Below, piece by piece: positions 7,722-15,343 of a DNA stretch of 21,300 nt. A model generated the notes under the pieces. The model searched no databases and was not told the origin of the DNA. It saw only the letters and a program-made list of their open reading frames with translations. Made by a program: the position numbers and the translations under genes. The number at the start of each line of letters is the position of its first letter. Position 1 is the stretch's first letter. The DNA comes from Gammaproteobacteria bacterium UBA7449 (lineage in GTDB: Bacteria > Pseudomonadota > Gammaproteobacteria > Pseudomonadales > Pseudohongiellaceae): contig DLPV01000032.1 of the NCBI GenBank assembly GCA_002477465.1, positions 1 to 21,300 on the forward strand, in the 5' to 3' direction.

Positions 7722-9077
7722 TTGTTTTTTGACAGGCCAGATTCTGGCGAAAACACGATTCTTGTTCATCTGACCATTGAGTCAGACACTGAACGAGATG
7801 ACCCATCAGAGTTCGAAGAATTAGCCTTATCTGCAGGCGCGAAGCCAGTGGCATTGATCACTGGCACGCGTCGACAACCTTCCCCTAGTTATTTCGTTGG
7901 CAGTGGAAAGCTGGAAGAGATCGCAGCAGTTCTGCATGCCCACAAAGCTGAGTTAGTGCTATTTAATCACCCCCTGACTCCAAGTCAGGAACGCAATCTC
8001 GAGAAATACTTAGAGTGCCGCGTGCTGGATAGGACCGGGCTGATTCTGGATATTTTCGCGCAGCGGGCTCGCAGTCATGAGGGTAAGCTGCAGGTTGAAC
8101 TCGCGCAGCTGCAACACCTGAGTTCACGCCTTAAACGGGGTTGGACGCACCTTGATCGGCAGAAAGGTGGTATCGGCATGCGCGGTGCGGGTGAGACACA
8201 GCTAGAACTGGATCAACGTATGATTCGGCAGCGAATCAAGGCAATCAACAAGAGCCTTGATAAGGTGCGAGGTCAACGGGATCAGGGAAGACGTTCGCGT
8301 AAGCGCGCCGAGATACCTACTGTGTCGCTGGTTGGATACACCAATGCTGGAAAATCCACCTTGTTCAATCGCTTGACCAATGCCGGGACCTATGCGGCAG
8401 ATCAACTTTTTGCCACTCTGGACTCGACTTTGCGTCGAATTGATTTACCGAATTTTGGGCAGGCGATTGTTGCCGATACCGTTGGCTTTATCAGTCATCT
8501 GCCCCATGGCCTGGTGGAAGCGTTTCGCGCGACACTTGAAGAGACCTCATCGGCCAATCTGCTGTTGCACGTAATTGATGGGGCCAATGAGGCCCACGAA
8601 GAGTTCAAGGCAGAGGTAGAGTCTGTCCTCGCTGAAATAGGCGCGGACAAGGTGCTGCGGCTCGAAGTGATCAACAAGATTGACGCGATCCCCGGCATGG
8701 CGCCTCGGATTCAAAGAAACGATGCCGGCAAGCCGATTCGAGTCTGGATATCAGCACATTCTGGTGCAGGCATCGAGCTATTAAACAATGCGATCACTGA
8801 GTTACTTGCCGACGGCCTGGTAAATGAAAATGTTATTCTGCAACCGGGACAGGCGAAATTACGTAGTCAACTTTACGAAAATAACTTTGTTACTGCTGAG
8901 ACTATGGACGAAGAAGGGCGCTATCTGATCGATTTGCGCCTGCCGAGGGCTGAGTTGGAACGATTGCTGGCTCAGGAAACTATTCAACTAGGGGAGCAGG
9001 TCCGGCCTGCGGAAGGCCCTAAATCCTGGCCTGAGAAGGCCACGGAAAGCAGTCTTCCCGCAGCCAACAGCGCTTAG
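7722..9077 (+). CDS. hflX: GTPase HflX (ribosome splitting/rescue factor)
   Basis: HflX is a GTPase that binds the 50S subunit and splits stalled ribosomes, for example after heat stress. The start is TTG 7722: the encoded (M)FFDRPDSGE matches the conserved HflX N-terminus and TGAGGT at 7711-7716 gives a well-spaced ribosome binding site. At 451 residues it is slightly longer than E. coli HflX (about 426). The N-terminal HflX domain includes GAGETQLELDQR (155-166); the G domain has G1 GYTNAGKST (205-213), G3 DTVG (252-255) and G4 NKID (318-321). A short hydrophilic tail ends in a Pro/Glu/Ser-rich segment. It lies between hfq and hflK as expected. Confidence 0.97.
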   Translation: MFFDRPDSGENTILVHLTIESDTERDDPSEFEELALSAGAKPVALITGTRRQPSPSYFVGSGKLEEIAAVLHAHKAELVLFNHPLTPSQERNLEKYLECRVLDRTGLILDIFAQRARSHEGKLQVELAQLQHLSSRLKRGWTHLDRQKGGIGMRGAGETQLELDQRMIRQRIKAINKSLDKVRGQRDQGRRSRKRAEIPTVSLVGYTNAGKSTLFNRLTNAGTYAADQLFATLDSTLRRIDLPNFGQAIVADTVGFISHLPHGLVEAFRATLEETSSANLLLHVIDGANEAHEEFKAEVESVLAEIGADKVLRLEVINKIDAIPGMAPRIQRNDAGKPIRVWISAHSGAGIELLNNAITELLADGLVNENVILQPGQAKLRSQLYENNFVTAETMDEEGRYLIDLRLPRAELERLLAQETIQLGEQVRPAEGPKSWPEKATESSLPAANSA

Positions 9078-9114
9078 TTAGGCGTCGTAAAAGACTGTGT
9101 TAATCCCTATTAAA

Positions 9115-9123
9115 TGCTAAAAT
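9115..9123 (+). promoter_or_regulatory. Candidate extended -10 element before hflK
   Basis: TGCTAAAAT (9115-9123) fits an extended -10 with one mismatch. The -35 region is poor (TGTGTT at 9096-9101, 16-base spacer). It lies 36 bases before the hflK start, in the only sizeable gap (81 bases) between hflX and hflK. Weak evidence for a separate hflKC promoter. Confidence 0.25.
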
Positions 9124-9158
9124 CGAATCTTGCGTTTTATAAAGCTGTGGAGAAACCA

Positions 9159-10373
9159 ATGGCTTGGAATGAACCTGGTAATAACGGTAAAGACAACGAC
9201 CCGTGGGGTAGTGGTGGCCGTCGCGGTGGTGACCAGGGGCCACCTGACATCGATGAAGTCATCAAAAACCTGAGCAAGAAAGTCAATGGCCTGTTCGGCA
9301 AGTCCGGTGGCGGTGGCGGTAGCAATGCCGGCGGCAGCGGTGGGCACAGTGCAGGTGGCATGTCGGCCGGCCTGCTGGTTGGCATGGCTGCAGTTGCAGC
9401 GGTAATCTGGGGCTTCATGGGCTTCTACGTAGTAGATGAGGCTGAACGCGGCGTCGTGCTGCGCTTCGGCAGGGTGCTCGATCCCACGGTAGTGCCAGGC
9501 TTGCACTGGAATCCGCCCTTGGTAGATGAAGTTCATCTGGTAAACGTCTCGGAGCTTAACGCCAAGACCTATGAAAACAGGGCAATGCTCACCACCGATG
9601 AGAACATCATAGATATTGCAGTGACTGTGCAATATCTCATCGAAGATCCAGTCGATTATGTGTTGGCTGTGCAGGACCCAGAGCGAAGCCTGGACAATGC
9701 TGCTGAGTCTGCTATTCGCCATGAAGTCGGCAGTAACTTCATGGATCAAATTCTCACCACTGGTCGTGAGCAAATGGCGGCAGCGGTAGGAGATCGGTTA
9801 CAGGACTACATGGAAATCTACAATACCGGGATCCGGGTCGCGCGAGTGAACGTTGTGGATACCCAGCCACCCGATGCTGTCCGCCCGGCATTTGATGATG
9901 TGATCCGTGCAAGAGAGGATGAGCAGCGCGCTCAAAACCAGGCGCAGCAGTATGCAAACCAGCGTATCCCTGAGGCTCGCGGTGAAGCACAGCGTCAAAT
10001 CGAGCAGGCTAATGCCTATAAACAGGAAGCCATCGCGAAGGCCGAAGGTGAAGCCTCTCGTTTCGACCAGCTATTGACCGAATATACAAAGGCGCCAGAG
10101 GTCACACGTCAGCGCCTTTACATTGAGTCTATGCAGGCTGTGATGACTGCAAGCAGTAAGATCATGATTGATGTCGAAGGTGGTAACAATATGCTGTATT
10201 TGCCGCTGGACAAAATCATGGAGCAGAACGCAGCTTCCGGTCGCTTGAGCTCTGGCTCGACTCAGGAGCTACGTGATTTGGCAAACCAGCTGGCGCCTTA
10301 CTTGCCGGCACCGAACTCGGCCAACACGGTTGACCGTTCGAGGCTTGGCAGTGGCAGAGGAGGTAGACCATGA
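9159..10373 (+). CDS. hflK: FtsH protease regulatory subunit HflK
   Basis: HflK is an SPFH/band-7 membrane protein that assembles with HflC into a large periplasmic cage around FtsH and restrains its proteolysis. With ATG 9159, after GTGGAGA (9147-9153), it has 404 residues and begins MAWNEPGNNGKD, matching the E. coli N-terminus; the in-frame ATG at 9114 adds 15 residues unlike the family. A cytoplasmic glycine-rich N-terminal part (to about 70, including a run of five Gly) precedes one membrane segment (about 71-92) and the SPFH domain beginning DEAERGVVLRFG. A long Ala/Glu/Gln-rich coiled region follows (around AEGEASRFDQLL). The C-terminal tail is Ser/Gly/Arg-rich. hflC overlaps its stop by four bases. 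Confidence 0.97.
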   Translation: MAWNEPGNNGKDNDPWGSGGRRGGDQGPPDIDEVIKNLSKKVNGLFGKSGGGGGSNAGGSGGHSAGGMSAGLLVGMAAVAAVIWGFMGFYVVDEAERGVVLRFGRVLDPTVVPGLHWNPPLVDEVHLVNVSELNAKTYENRAMLTTDENIIDIAVTVQYLIEDPVDYVLAVQDPERSLDNAAESAIRHEVGSNFMDQILTTGREQMAAAVGDRLQDYMEIYNTGIRVARVNVVDTQPPDAVRPAFDDVIRAREDEQRAQNQAQQYANQRIPEARGEAQRQIEQANAYKQEAIAKAEGEASRFDQLLTEYTKAPEVTRQRLYIESMQAVMTASSKIMIDVEGGNNMLYLPLDKIMEQNAASGRLSSGSTQELRDLANQLAPYLPAPNSANTVDRSRLGSGRGGRP

Positions 10374-11236
10374 AGAGTTTTATCGCGGTAGGACTGGTTG
10401 TTCTGACTTTATTACTTCTCGGAAATTCACTGTTCGTGGTCAAGGAGACTGAACGTGCAGTGATGCTGCAGTTTGGTGAATTGGTGAATGCAGATATAGA
10501 GCCTGGGTTACATGTAAAGATTCCCTGGGTGAATACCGTTCGCAAGTTTGATGCAAGAATCCAGACCGAAGATTCTCCTTCAGAACGTTTCTTGACCCTG
10601 GAGCAGAAAGCACTGGAGGTCGATTCCTACGCCAAGTGGCGTATCGTGGATGTGGGCCAGTTTTACGTATCCACCCGCGGCAACACCAGCACCGCAGGTA
10701 GTCTGCTAGCCGAGCGAATCAATGATGGTCTCAGAGACCAGATAGGTGGGCGCACTCTGATTGAGGTGGTTTCGGGCGAGCGCGATGAGCTGATGACGGA
10801 TTTGACGGAAGATCTGAATCGCACCACCGCGTCTGACATCGGTATTGAAGTCATTGACGTCAGGGTCAAGCGCATCGATCTACCAGACGATGTTCGTTCC
10901 TCGGTTTACGATCGAATGATTACGGAGCGGAACCGCGAGGCTCAGGAACTGCGTTCGCGCGGTGAGGAGCTTGCCATCGGAATCCGCGCAGATGCCGATC
11001 GCCAGGCGGTTATATTCGAAGCGGAAGCCTATCGCGATGCGGAACGGATTCGAGGTGAGGGTGATGCTGAAGCCACAGGCATCTATGCCGAGGTTTATAA
11101 CAAAGATCCTGAATTCTATGCGTTTACACGCAGCTTGAATGCATACAGGGAAACATTCAGCTCAAAGGGCGATGTGCTATTGCTGGATCCTGACAGTGAT
11201 TACTTCAAATATTTGAAGAATGGAGTGCTTCAGTAA
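10370..11236 (+). CDS. hflC: FtsH protease regulatory subunit HflC
   Basis: Partner of HflK in the HflKC-FtsH complex. Its ATG overlaps the hflK stop (ATGA), indicating translational coupling. The protein has 288 residues, close to the usual 290-330. One N-terminal membrane segment (about residues 4-22) is followed by the SPFH domain starting KETERAVMLQFGEL and a charged helical region (ERNREAQELRSRGEE, then DADRQAVIFEAEAYRDAE) typical of HflC. The end, DPDSDYFKYLK, is also conserved in the family. A strong terminator lies 74 bases after the stop, closing this transcription unit. Confidence 0.97.
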   Translation: MKSFIAVGLVVLTLLLLGNSLFVVKETERAVMLQFGELVNADIEPGLHVKIPWVNTVRKFDARIQTEDSPSERFLTLEQKALEVDSYAKWRIVDVGQFYVSTRGNTSTAGSLLAERINDGLRDQIGGRTLIEVVSGERDELMTDLTEDLNRTTASDIGIEVIDVRVKRIDLPDDVRSSVYDRMITERNREAQELRSRGEELAIGIRADADRQAVIFEAEAYRDAERIRGEGDAEATGIYAEVYNKDPEFYAFTRSLNAYRETFSSKGDVLLLDPDSDYFKYLKNGVLQ

Positions 11237-11309
11237 CAGTTAATAGAACTGAAGGGGCGCACTAGCCTCTTCGCTCTCACTCATTAGCCAAGTTACAATT
11301 CAATCGGAC

Positions 11310-11345
11310 AACCTGAATCGCTGACGCGATTCAGGTTTATTTTTG
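11310..11345 (+). terminator. Strong Rho-independent terminator after hflC
   Basis: AACCTGAATCG (11310-11320) and CGATTCAGGTT (11327-11337) pair perfectly; one more inner C-G pair makes a 12-bp stem with a TGAC tetraloop. It is followed by TATTTTT. This is a textbook intrinsic terminator and marks the end of the nnr-hflC run, so DUF2065-hisZ-purA needs its own promoter, presumably within 11346-11432. Confidence 0.9.
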
Positions 11346-11432
11346 GCTGCTAGTTTAGCCCTGGCGAAAGAGCCAAAATTACGTTACTGAGTTGAAGTAA
11401 AGCAACAAGGTCAACCGGTGGCATGACAAACT

Positions 11433-11618
11433 ATGTGGCATGAAATAGCGATAGCATTCTGTCTGATGCTGGTAATAGAGGGGATACTGCCTTTTGTAGC
11501 GCCGCAGCGGTGGCGGCACATGTTGCAGGCAATAGATGAGATTGACGATACGACGCTGCGAATCATCGGTCTGGCCAGCATGCTGACAGGCACAGTCATT
11601 CTCCTGATAATAATCTAG
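11433..11618 (+). CDS. DUF2065 (YjeT-type) small membrane protein
   Basis: A 61-residue protein with two hydrophobic segments (about 5-23 and 44-61) joined by a basic loop, PQRWRHMLQ. The pattern of an N-terminal helix, a VIEGILPFVAPQRWR block and a C-terminal (L)RIIGLASMLTG helix is that of DUF2065, represented by E. coli YjeT. Genes of this family commonly sit between hflC and hisZ or purA in gammaproteobacteria, as here. Its function is unknown. The start ATG 11433 has only a distant GGTGG (11417-11421) as possible ribosome binding site. Confidence 0.9.
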   Translation: MWHEIAIAFCLMLVIEGILPFVAPQRWRHMLQAIDEIDDTTLRIIGLASMLTGTVILLIII

Positions 11619-11660
11619 TAAACAAACCAGCAAGAACCTTAACAAGTACGAATCTTGACT

Positions 11661-12845
11661 ATGACTTCAGTAAAGCGATGGTTACTGCCTGACGGCGTAG
11701 AGGATATTTTGCCCGCGGAAGCCTACAGATTGGAGCTACTTCGGCGTGACCTGCTCGATCTGTACAAGTCCTGGGGCTACGAACTGGTCATCCCACCGTT
11801 GATCGAATTCCTTGATTCCCTGCTGGTAGGGACGTCTCAAGATTTGGATATCCACACATTTAAGATTACTGATCAGCTCAGCGGAAAGATGATGGGTATT
11901 CGCGCCGATATCACCCCACAGGCCGCGCGCATCGATGCGCACTCGCTAAACCGAGAGGGCGTAGTGAGGCTCTGTTATGCCGACAGCACTTTGCATACCA
12001 AGCCCCGGGGAATCATGACTTCCAGAGTGCCGATTCGAATCGGTGCAGAGCTGTATGGCCACTCTGGTGTTGCCGCGGATATTGAATTGATTTGTATGAT
12101 GAATGAGTCTCTGCTGCGTGCGGGCATCAAAGATGTGCATATAGTGTTGGGCCATGTTGGTGTATTCCGCTCGCTGTTAGAGGGTGCCCAGCTTGATCCG
12201 TCAGTCGAGCGCCAGTTATTTGAAGCGGTGCAGCGCAAGGCCTACGACGAGATCGATCAGCTCTTGGTTTCAGCAGTGGCGGATGTAAATTTGCGTCAGC
12301 AATTGCAGGACCTGTCTCGCCTTAGCGGTGATGAGACCGTGCTGGAGCGTGCTCGACAGGTGTTTGCTGACGCACCATCTACTGTGGTTGACGAGTTAGA
12401 TGAATTGATTGAAATTGCAGAAGGCGCCAAGCGGCGACTTGGCGCTATCAGTTTAGGTTTCGATCTTTGCGAGCTCCGTGGTTATGAATATCACACCGGT
12501 ATTGTATTTGCCGCCTATACTCCGGCATATGGCAGGGCGGTCGCTAAAGGCGGCCGCTATGACGATAATGGCGAAGCCTTTGGTAAGGCCCGTCCGGCTT
12601 CTGGCTTTGACAGTGATCTGAAAATCCTGGCAAAACTGAGCCAGCGAGAGTTTACACTTGCCTCAGGAATTCTGGCGCCTGATGCCGACGATTCGGCACT
12701 TGTGACCGTTGTAGAAGAACTGCGTAAATCTGGTGAAATCGTCGTGACCTCACTAGGTGATGGCGAAGCAGATGAAGCAGAGATGCTGGCGCTGCGCTGC
12801 GATCGCAGACTGGTCAAGCAAGATGGCAGCTGGAAAGTGGTGTAA
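11661..12845 (+). CDS. hisZ: ATP phosphoribosyltransferase regulatory subunit HisZ
   Basis: HisZ is a catalytically inactive paralogue of histidyl-tRNA synthetase that forms a hetero-octamer with short-form HisG, the first enzyme of histidine synthesis, and confers histidine feedback. With ATG 11661 the protein has 394 residues, the family size; a TTG six bases earlier is in frame but unnecessary. The class II synthetase-like core shows LPDGVEDILPAEA at the N-terminus, IPPLIEFLDSLL, FKITDQLSGKMMGIRADITPQ (motif 2 region, written with its key residues R and E/D-T-P-Q), and YEYHTGIVFAAY followed by GGRYD. The protein lacks the anticodon-binding domain of HisS. It implies that this organism uses the short HisG encoded elsewhere. 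purA follows after 91 bases. Confidence 0.95.
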   Translation: MTSVKRWLLPDGVEDILPAEAYRLELLRRDLLDLYKSWGYELVIPPLIEFLDSLLVGTSQDLDIHTFKITDQLSGKMMGIRADITPQAARIDAHSLNREGVVRLCYADSTLHTKPRGIMTSRVPIRIGAELYGHSGVAADIELICMMNESLLRAGIKDVHIVLGHVGVFRSLLEGAQLDPSVERQLFEAVQRKAYDEIDQLLVSAVADVNLRQQLQDLSRLSGDETVLERARQVFADAPSTVVDELDELIEIAEGAKRRLGAISLGFDLCELRGYEYHTGIVFAAYTPAYGRAVAKGGRYDDNGEAFGKARPASGFDSDLKILAKLSQREFTLASGILAPDADDSALVTVVEELRKSGEIVVTSLGDGEADEAEMLALRCDRRLVKQDGSWKVV

Positions 12846-12861
12846 GCCCGCTATTGCAACA

Positions 12862-12889
12862 GGTCCAGTCGTAGTTATAACGACGGACT
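12862..12889 (+). other. Hairpin in the hisZ-purA gap (purA leader)
   Basis: GTCC (12863-12866) pairs with GGAC (12885-12888) and GTCGT (12868-12872) with ACGAC (12880-12884), leaving one bulged A and a seven-base loop (AGTTATA); G12862 and T12889 can add a wobble pair. No T tract follows, so it is not a normal terminator. It lies 47 bases before purA and no PurR-like operator is visible. Its role is unknown. Confidence 0.4.
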
Positions 12890-12936
12890 AACAAACTCTT
12901 TCTGAATTAGTTGGACAAAAGGAAGCCTGAAACATC

Positions 12937-14229
12937 ATGGCAAAATCTATCGTAGTGCTCGGTACCCAGTGGGGTGATGAAGGCAAGGGCAAGATAGTCG
13001 ACCTGCTCACTGATCAAGCTAACGTGGTGGCGCGCTTTCAAGGCGGACACAATGCTGGCCACACCCTTGTTATTGATGGTGAGAAGACGGTCCTTCATCT
13101 CCTGCCTTCCGGTGTATTGCGTGAAGGCGTTGAATGCCTGATCTGTAATGGCGTGGTGTTGAGTCTTGATGCTCTGCTTCAGGAAATCGGGGAACTGGAG
13201 GCGCGTTCGGTTCCAGTACGCGAGCGATTAAAGATTTCAGGAGCCTGCCCTCTGATTCTACCTTCGCACGTGAAGCTGGATCAGGCCAAGGAACTCCAGC
13301 GTGGCAATCAGAAAATTGGTACCACCGGTCGCGGTATTGGCCCGGCTTACGAAGACAAGGTTGCCCGCCGTGGTATCCGATTGGCGGAGACTCTCAACGA
13401 GGCCAAGTTTAAGGAGAAGGTTAGTAGCCTGGTTGAGTATCATAATTTCTGGCTGGAAAATTATTTTAAGACCGACCGGGTTGACCCGGAAGAGACTTTC
13501 GATACCTGCTTGAAGCAAGCTGAAGAAATCAAGCCAATGATCCGGGATACCGTTGATATTTTGCACCAGCACCGCAAAGCGGGAAATCATATTCTTTTTG
13601 AGGGTGCCCAGGGCTCATTGCTGGATATCGATCATGGCACTTATCCATACGTAACCTCCTCCAACACCACTGCAGGTGGAACCGCAACTGGCAGTGGGTT
13701 CGGGCCACTGTATCTCGATTACGTTCTGGGAATCACCAAGGCTTATACAACCCGGGTTGGATCAGGGCCTTTTCCGACAGAGCTGTTCGATGATGTAGGC
13801 AAGCACCTGGCTACTGTTGGGCACGAGAAAGGTGCGACCACTGGACGCGATAGACGCTGTGGCTGGTTTGATGCGGCGGCAGTAACACTGGCCATGCGAA
13901 TCAACAGCGTCTCGGGTATTTGCCTGACCAAGCTGGACGTTCTTGATGGATTGGATATGGTAAAGGTCTGTACTGGTTATGAAGGGGTTGAGGCGATGTC
14001 CGGTAGCCTCATGGACTGCGATAACTTCGAGAGTCTTAAGCCCGTGTATGAAGAACTGCCCGGTTGGTCTGAATCAACGGCTGGCGCGAAGCGTCTGGAG
14101 GATCTCCCAGAAAACGCTCGAGCTTATATCCGTTTCATTGAAGAGGCAATTGAAGTTCCGGTAGATATAATCTCTACAGGGCCAGATCGTGAAGAGACCA
14201 TCACGCTGCGTCATCCGTTTGATGTCTAG
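12937..14229 (+). CDS. purA: Adenylosuccinate synthase PurA
   Basis: PurA condenses IMP and aspartate with GTP hydrolysis, the committed step to AMP. It has 430 residues, standard for bacteria. The GTP-binding N-terminus is GTQWGDEGKGK (9-19) with catalytic D14, and H42 lies in GGHNAGHT. Further signatures are KIGTTGRGIGPAYEDK, FEGAQGSLLDIDHGTYPYVT, TRVGSGPFPTEL and TGRDRRCGWFD. A ribosome binding site, AAGGAAG (12919-12925), precedes the ATG. The order hflC-DUF2065-hisZ-purA is common in Pseudomonas-like bacteria, but no rnr or rlmB follows; the next gene is convergent. Confidence 0.98.
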   Translation: MAKSIVVLGTQWGDEGKGKIVDLLTDQANVVARFQGGHNAGHTLVIDGEKTVLHLLPSGVLREGVECLICNGVVLSLDALLQEIGELEARSVPVRERLKISGACPLILPSHVKLDQAKELQRGNQKIGTTGRGIGPAYEDKVARRGIRLAETLNEAKFKEKVSSLVEYHNFWLENYFKTDRVDPEETFDTCLKQAEEIKPMIRDTVDILHQHRKAGNHILFEGAQGSLLDIDHGTYPYVTSSNTTAGGTATGSGFGPLYLDYVLGITKAYTTRVGSGPFPTELFDDVGKHLATVGHEKGATTGRDRRCGWFDAAAVTLAMRINSVSGICLTKLDVLDGLDMVKVCTGYEGVEAMSGSLMDCDNFESLKPVYEELPGWSESTAGAKRLEDLPENARAYIRFIEEAIEVPVDIISTGPDREETITLRHPFDV

Positions 14230-14264
14230 GCGCTTTTAGTCGATTTAAGCGCTTAGCCAAGCAC

Positions 14265-15167
14265 TCAAGCTATTGGCCACAGGCAGGCGGCGCCGCGGGC
14301 GCCGCTGGCATCACCAAAACTGGGCGCCTCAATTCTTGTCAGCATTTTATCGGTGAATACATAGTCAGCCATGGCGCTTGGCACGCTGTCGTAGAGCCTC
14401 TTGATGTTGGAGAGCCCTCCGCCCAGCACAATGACTTCAGGATCGATCAAGTTTGTGACCGTTGCCAGGCACTGGGCAAGTTGCTGAATATAGATGTCGA
14501 GAGTAGCTATCGCTTCACCCTCACCAGCGTAGGCTGCTTTTGCAATGTCCTTGGCACTTGCCTGCTCTCCGGTCCGATCCAGGTGAGTTCGGCTCAGTCC
14601 ACGACCTGAAAGCACAGTTTCAATACAGTTGCTGCGGCCACAATAGCAGCGACGGTCATTGTCGATAAGTTCACGAGCGGAACTTGGCAGTGAATTGTGT
14701 CCCCATTCTCCGGCAATGCTGTTGGGGCCTGTAAGTAGCGCCTTGTTGATTACAACACCACCACCCGTGCCAGTTCCTATGATGACGCCAAATACTGACT
14801 TCGCGCCGGCACCAGCACCGTAGTGGGCCTCGGAAAGTGCAAAACAATTAGCGTCGTTTTCGATACGGACCTCGTAGCCTAGTTTCGCTTCGACATCTTT
14901 CTTTAGAGCTCTACCATTCAGGCTGATGGAGTTGCAATTCTTCATGACTTCAGCGGGAAAGCTTAAGGCGCCAGGAGTCCCTATACCTACACTTAGAGTC
15001 TTATTCGCCTGCTGCTGCAGGGTGACGATAACTTCTAAAAGGGCTTCCAGTATAGATTCATAGTGTTGACCAGGAGTCTCAATACGAAGTTTCTGTTCCA
15101 GTTTTCCGTGTGGGCTCAGGATAATTCCTTCTATCTTGGTGCCGCCCAGGTCTACTCCGATTCTCAT
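14265..15167 (-). CDS. mak: ROK-family sugar kinase, Mak-like (fructokinase)
   Basis: A cytoplasmic ROK kinase that phosphorylates a hexose with ATP. Started at the ATG 15167 it has 300 residues and begins MRIGVDLGGTKIEG, like E. coli Mak (about 302); the frame extends to GTG 15233, adding 22 residues without family similarity. Visible motifs are the phosphate-binding DLGGTK (6-11), GIGTPG (61-66), catalytic D105 in ENDANCFALSEA, GTGTGGG (131-137), and the structural zinc site H157 (GEWGHN), C174, C176 and C181 in the CYCGRSNCIET segment. MKNCNSISLNGR and GEWGHN match Mak better than NagK, so fructose (or mannose) is the likely substrate; N-acetylglucosamine is not excluded. It is convergent with purA and divergent from the RAYT-like gene; no sugar transporter or other sugar gene is adjacent. 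Confidence 0.87.
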   Translation of the reverse strand: MRIGVDLGGTKIEGIILSPHGKLEQKLRIETPGQHYESILEALLEVIVTLQQQANKTLSVGIGTPGALSFPAEVMKNCNSISLNGRALKKDVEAKLGYEVRIENDANCFALSEAHYGAGAGAKSVFGVIIGTGTGGGVVINKALLTGPNSIAGEWGHNSLPSSARELIDNDRRCYCGRSNCIETVLSGRGLSRTHLDRTGEQASAKDIAKAAYAGEGEAIATLDIYIQQLAQCLATVTNLIDPEVIVLGGGLSNIKRLYDSVPSAMADYVFTDKMLTRIEAPSFGDASGARGAACLWPIA

Positions 15168-15220
15168 ATCTTGGCTGCTTGTCCTTGGATTTTCCGGTTT
15201 CACTCGTCCGATGGGAGAGT

Positions 15221-15233
15221 GTGTCAGTGTCAC
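15221..15233. promoter_or_regulatory. Imperfect palindrome upstream of the ROK kinase, candidate operator
   Basis: GTGTCAGTGTCAC reads as a palindrome with five of six matched pairs around a central G. It lies 54 bases before the kinase start, in the divergent region shared with the transposase-like gene, and a further GTCA occurs just to its right (15236-15239). A regulator site is only inferred. Confidence 0.22.
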
Positions 15234-15256
15234 TTGTCAGCATAGTTACAGCAGCC

Positions 15257-15284
15257 TTGCATAGTACTACAAACTCTCTAAAAT
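15257..15284 (+). promoter_or_regulatory. Candidate promoter for the RAYT-like gene
   Basis: TTGCAT (15257-15262) and TAAAAT (15279-15284) are 16 bases apart. The -10 matches five of six positions, the -35 three of six. Transcription would start near 15291, about 50 bases before GTG 15344. Moderate to weak evidence. Confidence 0.3.
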
Positions 15285-15343
15285 CGACCGTCCGCTTTAA
15301 CTAGTGCGCTGAAATCCTCGCGCTCGATAATAATATAAAACCA

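Noticed and set aside
9114..9158. Upstream ATG extending hflK by 15 residues
   Set aside because: The ATG at 9159 has a ribosome binding site and matches the conserved MAWN start; the extension overlaps a promoter-like element.
6373..12880. Shared word GTAGTTATAAC before miaA (6371-6381) and before purA (12871-12881)
   Set aside because: An 11-base match in 21 kb is expected many times by chance and the surrounding sequence differs, so no common regulatory site is claimed.
14230..14252. GCGCTT/AAGCGC repeat between convergent purA and the ROK kinase, possible terminator
   Set aside because: Only six pairs with an 11-base loop and no T tract in either direction.
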